Of a DNA stretch of 21,766 nucleotides, positions 19,660 through 21,766 are shown piece by piece. Source of the DNA: an uncultured Muribaculaceae bacterium (GTDB lineage: Bacteria; Bacteroidota; Bacteroidia; Bacteroidales; Muribaculaceae); NCBI GenBank assembly GCA_910583675.1, contig CAJTYH010000042.1, positions 1-21,766 of the forward strand, in the 5' to 3' direction. A program made the translations under genes and the position numbers. Below the pieces are notes generated by a model. The model made no database searches. It worked only from the letters and a program-made list of their open reading frames with translations, and had not been told where the DNA came from. Each line of letters starts with the position of its first letter. Position 1 is the first letter of the stretch.

Positions 19660-20619
19660 ATGTTAAAACTCTGTGCGAAAATAGAGATTAAGGGTGATAA
19701 GACGTGGGTCTTTGAGAAAATCACGGCTTGCGAGATCGTGCGCGACAGCGAGGCTCTCACCACCACCTGCAAGCTCATTCTCCCCCGAAAGGTAAAATGG
19801 AAAGGCGAGACCTCAAACCCCATAAAGCGCGGCGACAAAATCTCCGTGTGGCTTGGCTATGATGACAACCTCCAACTCGCCTTTACAGGATATGTGCTGC
19901 GCAAGGGTTTCAAAGCCCCGATTGAGATTTTCTGCGAGGACGAGATGTTTATGCTCAAACAGACCCCCTGCGTGAAGAAGTCCTACAAGAACGTAGATAT
20001 TCATACGCTGCTCAAAGAACAGGGCTTGCCATACGACATAAAGGTTCTCGGCGAGCAGAACATCGGGCAGTACCGCGTGAATTTTGAGAACGTGGCCGAG
20101 TTGCTCGCTCACCTCAAAGAGAACAACATCCGCACTTTCTTCCGTCTTGAAGACGGCAAGCCTGTCCTTTATTGCGGTGTGCTTTTCGACCACGGCAACG
20201 AGATGCGGCAGGTATTCGCCACAGGGGTAAACATCATTTCGGACAGCAGCCTTGACGAACAGAAAGCCGAGGACGTGAAAATTAAGCTGAAAGTGGTTAG
20301 CCTACAACCCGACAACAAAAAGAAAATCAAGGTGGAGATTGGCGATCCGGACGGAGAAAAACGCACCCTGCACTGTTACGGTAAGACCGAGGCCGAGGCA
20401 AAGGCGTGGGGTGAGCAGGAGTTGGAGCGTCTCAAACGTGACGGCCTTACCGGGTCTTTTCAGACTTTCGGTCATGTGCTGCTTGATGTCCTCGACGTGA
20501 TAGGCATTAAGATCGACGGTGAGCGCAAGGGCAAGTACCAAGTCCATAAGAATACCATAACATACGGCAGCTCCGGCTTCCGGCAGGACATTACCCTCGG
20601 CGCGAGGGCGGCAGAGTGA
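19660..20619 (+). CDS. baseplate hub protein (319 aa, gpD/Mu gp44-like)
   Basis: The protein opens with a beta-rich region (MLKLCAKIEIKGDKTWVFEK... LTTTCKLILPRKVKWKGETS) and has the GRIDKI-like turn 'KRGDKISVWLGYDDNLQLAF' typical of late-control gpD/hub proteins of contractile tails. The C-terminal part contains a DUF-like strand pattern (KIKVEIGDPDGEKRTLHCYG) and a helical linker (TEAEAKAWGEQELERLKRDG). It is directly followed by a spike gene (stop and start overlap by 1 nt: TGATG), a usual hub-spike pair. In this phage the pair lies in the rightward operon, apart from the rest of the tail genes on the other strand. Hub identity is inferred from pattern and order. Confidence 0.65.
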   Translation: MLKLCAKIEIKGDKTWVFEKITACEIVRDSEALTTTCKLILPRKVKWKGETSNPIKRGDKISVWLGYDDNLQLAFTGYVLRKGFKAPIEIFCEDEMFMLKQTPCVKKSYKNVDIHTLLKEQGLPYDIKVLGEQNIGQYRVNFENVAELLAHLKENNIRTFFRLEDGKPVLYCGVLFDHGNEMRQVFATGVNIISDSSLDEQKAEDVKIKLKVVSLQPDNKKKIKVEIGDPDGEKRTLHCYGKTEAEAKAWGEQELERLKRDGLTGSFQTFGHVLLDVLDVIGIKIDGERKGKYQVHKNTITYGSSGFRQDITLGARAAE

Positions 20620-21257
20620 TGGATATTAGAAACGCGATAAGACAGCTTGCCCTGTCCGGCTCTGAAATGTATCTCACCGTCTGCACCGTGGACGCGGTGG
20701 ACGAAGATGCCCGGACTATCGACTGCACTCCCATTAACGAGGGTGCGCCGCTCCTCGCCGTGAATTTACAGGCGGATCAGAATCAGACGGTCGGCCTCGT
20801 GTCGTTCCCGGCAGTCGGTTCTGAAGTCGTGGTGGGTTTCCTCAATCCCGCCGTGGCCGTAGTGGTGCTTGCGATGGAAATAACAAAGTCCGTTATCACC
20901 ATCGGCGACACCGAGGCTACCGTCGAGGACAATTCCGTGGTGTTGAAAACTCAGAAAGGCTCGGCCACGCTCACCGCCGACAACCTCAAAATAGACATAG
21001 ACGGAACGACCCTTGAAATGAAGAAAGGCGTGTCGGTATGGAACGGCGGCAGCGAGACAACGGCAAACGCCACCGAACTGCAGAAGCAGCTTAACATCTG
21101 CAAGGCGAGAATCGACGCTATCATTAACGCGCTCAAATCCTCGGCTGTCGCTCCACAGGACGGCGGAGCGACCTACAAGGCCAATATTTCCACCGCGCTC
21201 TCCGGCCTCACTTCCGAGGATTATTCAAACATGATTGACGACAAGATTAAACACTGA
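20619..21257 (+). CDS. baseplate spike protein (212 aa, Mu gp45-like)
   Basis: I chose ATG 20619, overlapping the hub stop by one base (TGATG); the GTG at 20616 is less likely. Residues ~15-85 look like an OB-fold (YLTVCTVDAVDEDARTIDCT... VGLVSFPAVGSEVVVGFLNP). The middle has beta-helix-like repeats (TIGDTEATVEDNSVVLKTQK; SATLTADNLKIDIDGTTLEM). The C-terminal ~60 residues are helical then Gly/Ser/Ala-rich. This is the architecture of gp45/gpV-type spikes that pierce the outer membrane. Residue 45-like histidine metal sites are not obvious. It precedes the portal gene. Confidence 0.75.
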   Translation: MDIRNAIRQLALSGSEMYLTVCTVDAVDEDARTIDCTPINEGAPLLAVNLQADQNQTVGLVSFPAVGSEVVVGFLNPAVAVVVLAMEITKSVITIGDTEATVEDNSVVLKTQKGSATLTADNLKIDIDGTTLEMKKGVSVWNGGSETTANATELQKQLNICKARIDAIINALKSSAVAPQDGGATYKANISTALSGLTSEDYSNMIDDKIKH

Positions 21258-21261
21258 TAAA

Positions 21262-21766
21262 ATGGCAAAAAACAGATACGCCTCGCAGAGGTCGCTCGAA
21301 TCAATACGCCTCGCCGCTCGCCGCAACAACGAGCGCGGCGGCAGCATGAAGAAGCGAAAAAGCCTCGTGATGATGCTCAACCAACAGACGCAGAGTCTAA
21401 CCAAACAGGACGTTGCCCGGTGGCGGCGGGCGTGGGCTATGGCTCTCAACATCGAGAACCCCAAGCGCGGAGCGTTGTATTCCATCTATACCGACGCGCT
21501 TATTGATATGCACCTCACAGGCTGCTTCACTCAACGCTACCACAAGACGCTGCTCAAAGCCTTTGTACTTACGGACGATGCGGGCAACGAGAACGAGGAC
21601 GCGGCGAAAATCTTTGAGAGCAAGTGGTTCTACCATTTCCTGCTCAATGCTCTTGAATCTATCGCGTGGGGGCATTCCCTTATCCAGTTGGGCGACGTGA
21701 TTACCGACGCTAACGGCGTGATGAAGTTCTCCGACGTGGAACTGGTGCCGCGAGACCACGTATGCC
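21262..21766 (+). CDS. phage portal protein (DUF935, Mu gp29-like), 3' end beyond the window
   Basis: Starts at ATG 21262, 4 nt after the spike gene; 168 codons are visible and the frame is still open at the window edge. A basic start (MAKNRYASQRSLESIRLAAR) leads into SLTKQDVARWRRAWAMALNI, then MHLTGCFTQRYHKTLLKAFV and ALESIAWGHSLIQLGDVITD, which match DUF935 portal proteins of Bacteroidales Mu-like prophages as I know them. The portal ring is the DNA gate of the head. The full length is expected to be roughly 400-500 aa. Confidence 0.8.
   Translation, partial: MAKNRYASQRSLESIRLAARRNNERGGSMKKRKSLVMMLNQQTQSLTKQDVARWRRAWAMALNIENPKRGALYSIYTDALIDMHLTGCFTQRYHKTLLKAFVLTDDAGNENEDAAKIFESKWFYHFLLNALESIAWGHSLIQLGDVITDANGVMKFSDVELVPRDHVC

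Noticed and set aside
1..21766. CRISPR arrays, insertion sequences or a second variable repeat elsewhere in the window
   Set aside because: Read by eye, no evenly spaced repeats, no transposase and no further copy of the variable-repeat core (for example ACGTCGTGAGTGTTG) were found outside the TR and VR. A computed self-comparison would be more reliable.

Overview
The window is the structural (late) region of a Mu-like, contractile-tailed prophage or phage of a Bacteroidota host, most likely a Bacteroidales gut bacterium. Evidence for the host is the set of Bacteroidetes-type promoters (TTTG, a 19-20 bp spacer, then TAnnTTTG), the lack of clear Shine-Dalgarno sequences, A-rich starts, and protein families typical of Bacteroides prophages. 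Evidence for the phage type is a Mu-like set of parts: prohead protease with a nested scaffold, DUF935-type portal, gp36-like head protein, tail sheath and tube, tape measure, hub, gp45-like spike and J-like baseplate protein. Integration ends, transposase and repressor are not in the window, so the prophage state is inferred.

Layout. (1) Positions 1-540 hold no conventional phage gene but contain a probable promoter-driven structured RNA (about 43-172) and a moron-like unit with its own promoter and a terminator (226-535). (2) From 16576 leftward to 540 runs one long minus-strand late operon: protease/scaffold, major capsid protein, lysis cassette (amidase, membrane/coiled-coil protein, lipoprotein spanin), sheath, tube, tail chaperone with a -1 frameshift site, tape measure, several baseplate proteins, then a complete diversity-generating retroelement (DGR), then J-like baseplate protein, wedge-like protein and a distal receptor or fibre protein. 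(3) Positions 16577-16904 are the control region: two divergent promoters placed symmetrically around a perfect 10-bp palindrome, with an initiator-like tRNA and a strong terminator-like hairpin in the leftward leader. (4) From 16905 rightward runs the plus-strand late operon: small and large terminase, two head-region genes, baseplate hub, spike, and the start of the portal gene, which is cut by the window edge.

The DGR is the central system. Its parts lie in the order variable protein (5647-6846), Avd (5145-5519), template repeat (4959-5042) and reverse transcriptase (3286-4944). Template and variable repeats align over 84 nt without gaps. All 14 differences fall at template adenines (minus strand) and none at the 56 other bases, which is the signature of adenine-directed mutagenic retrohoming. 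The variable residues sit in the C-terminal lectin-like end of a tail protein, so the phage is probably diversifying its host-binding surface.

For a second look: the symmetrical divergent late promoter, the tRNA-plus-attenuator leader, the structured RNA at the left edge, two GC-rich hairpins downstream of the variable repeat, a lysis lipoprotein that looks like a one-protein spanin but overlaps its neighbour as Rz1 does, and a capsid protein with a signal-peptide-like N-terminus.
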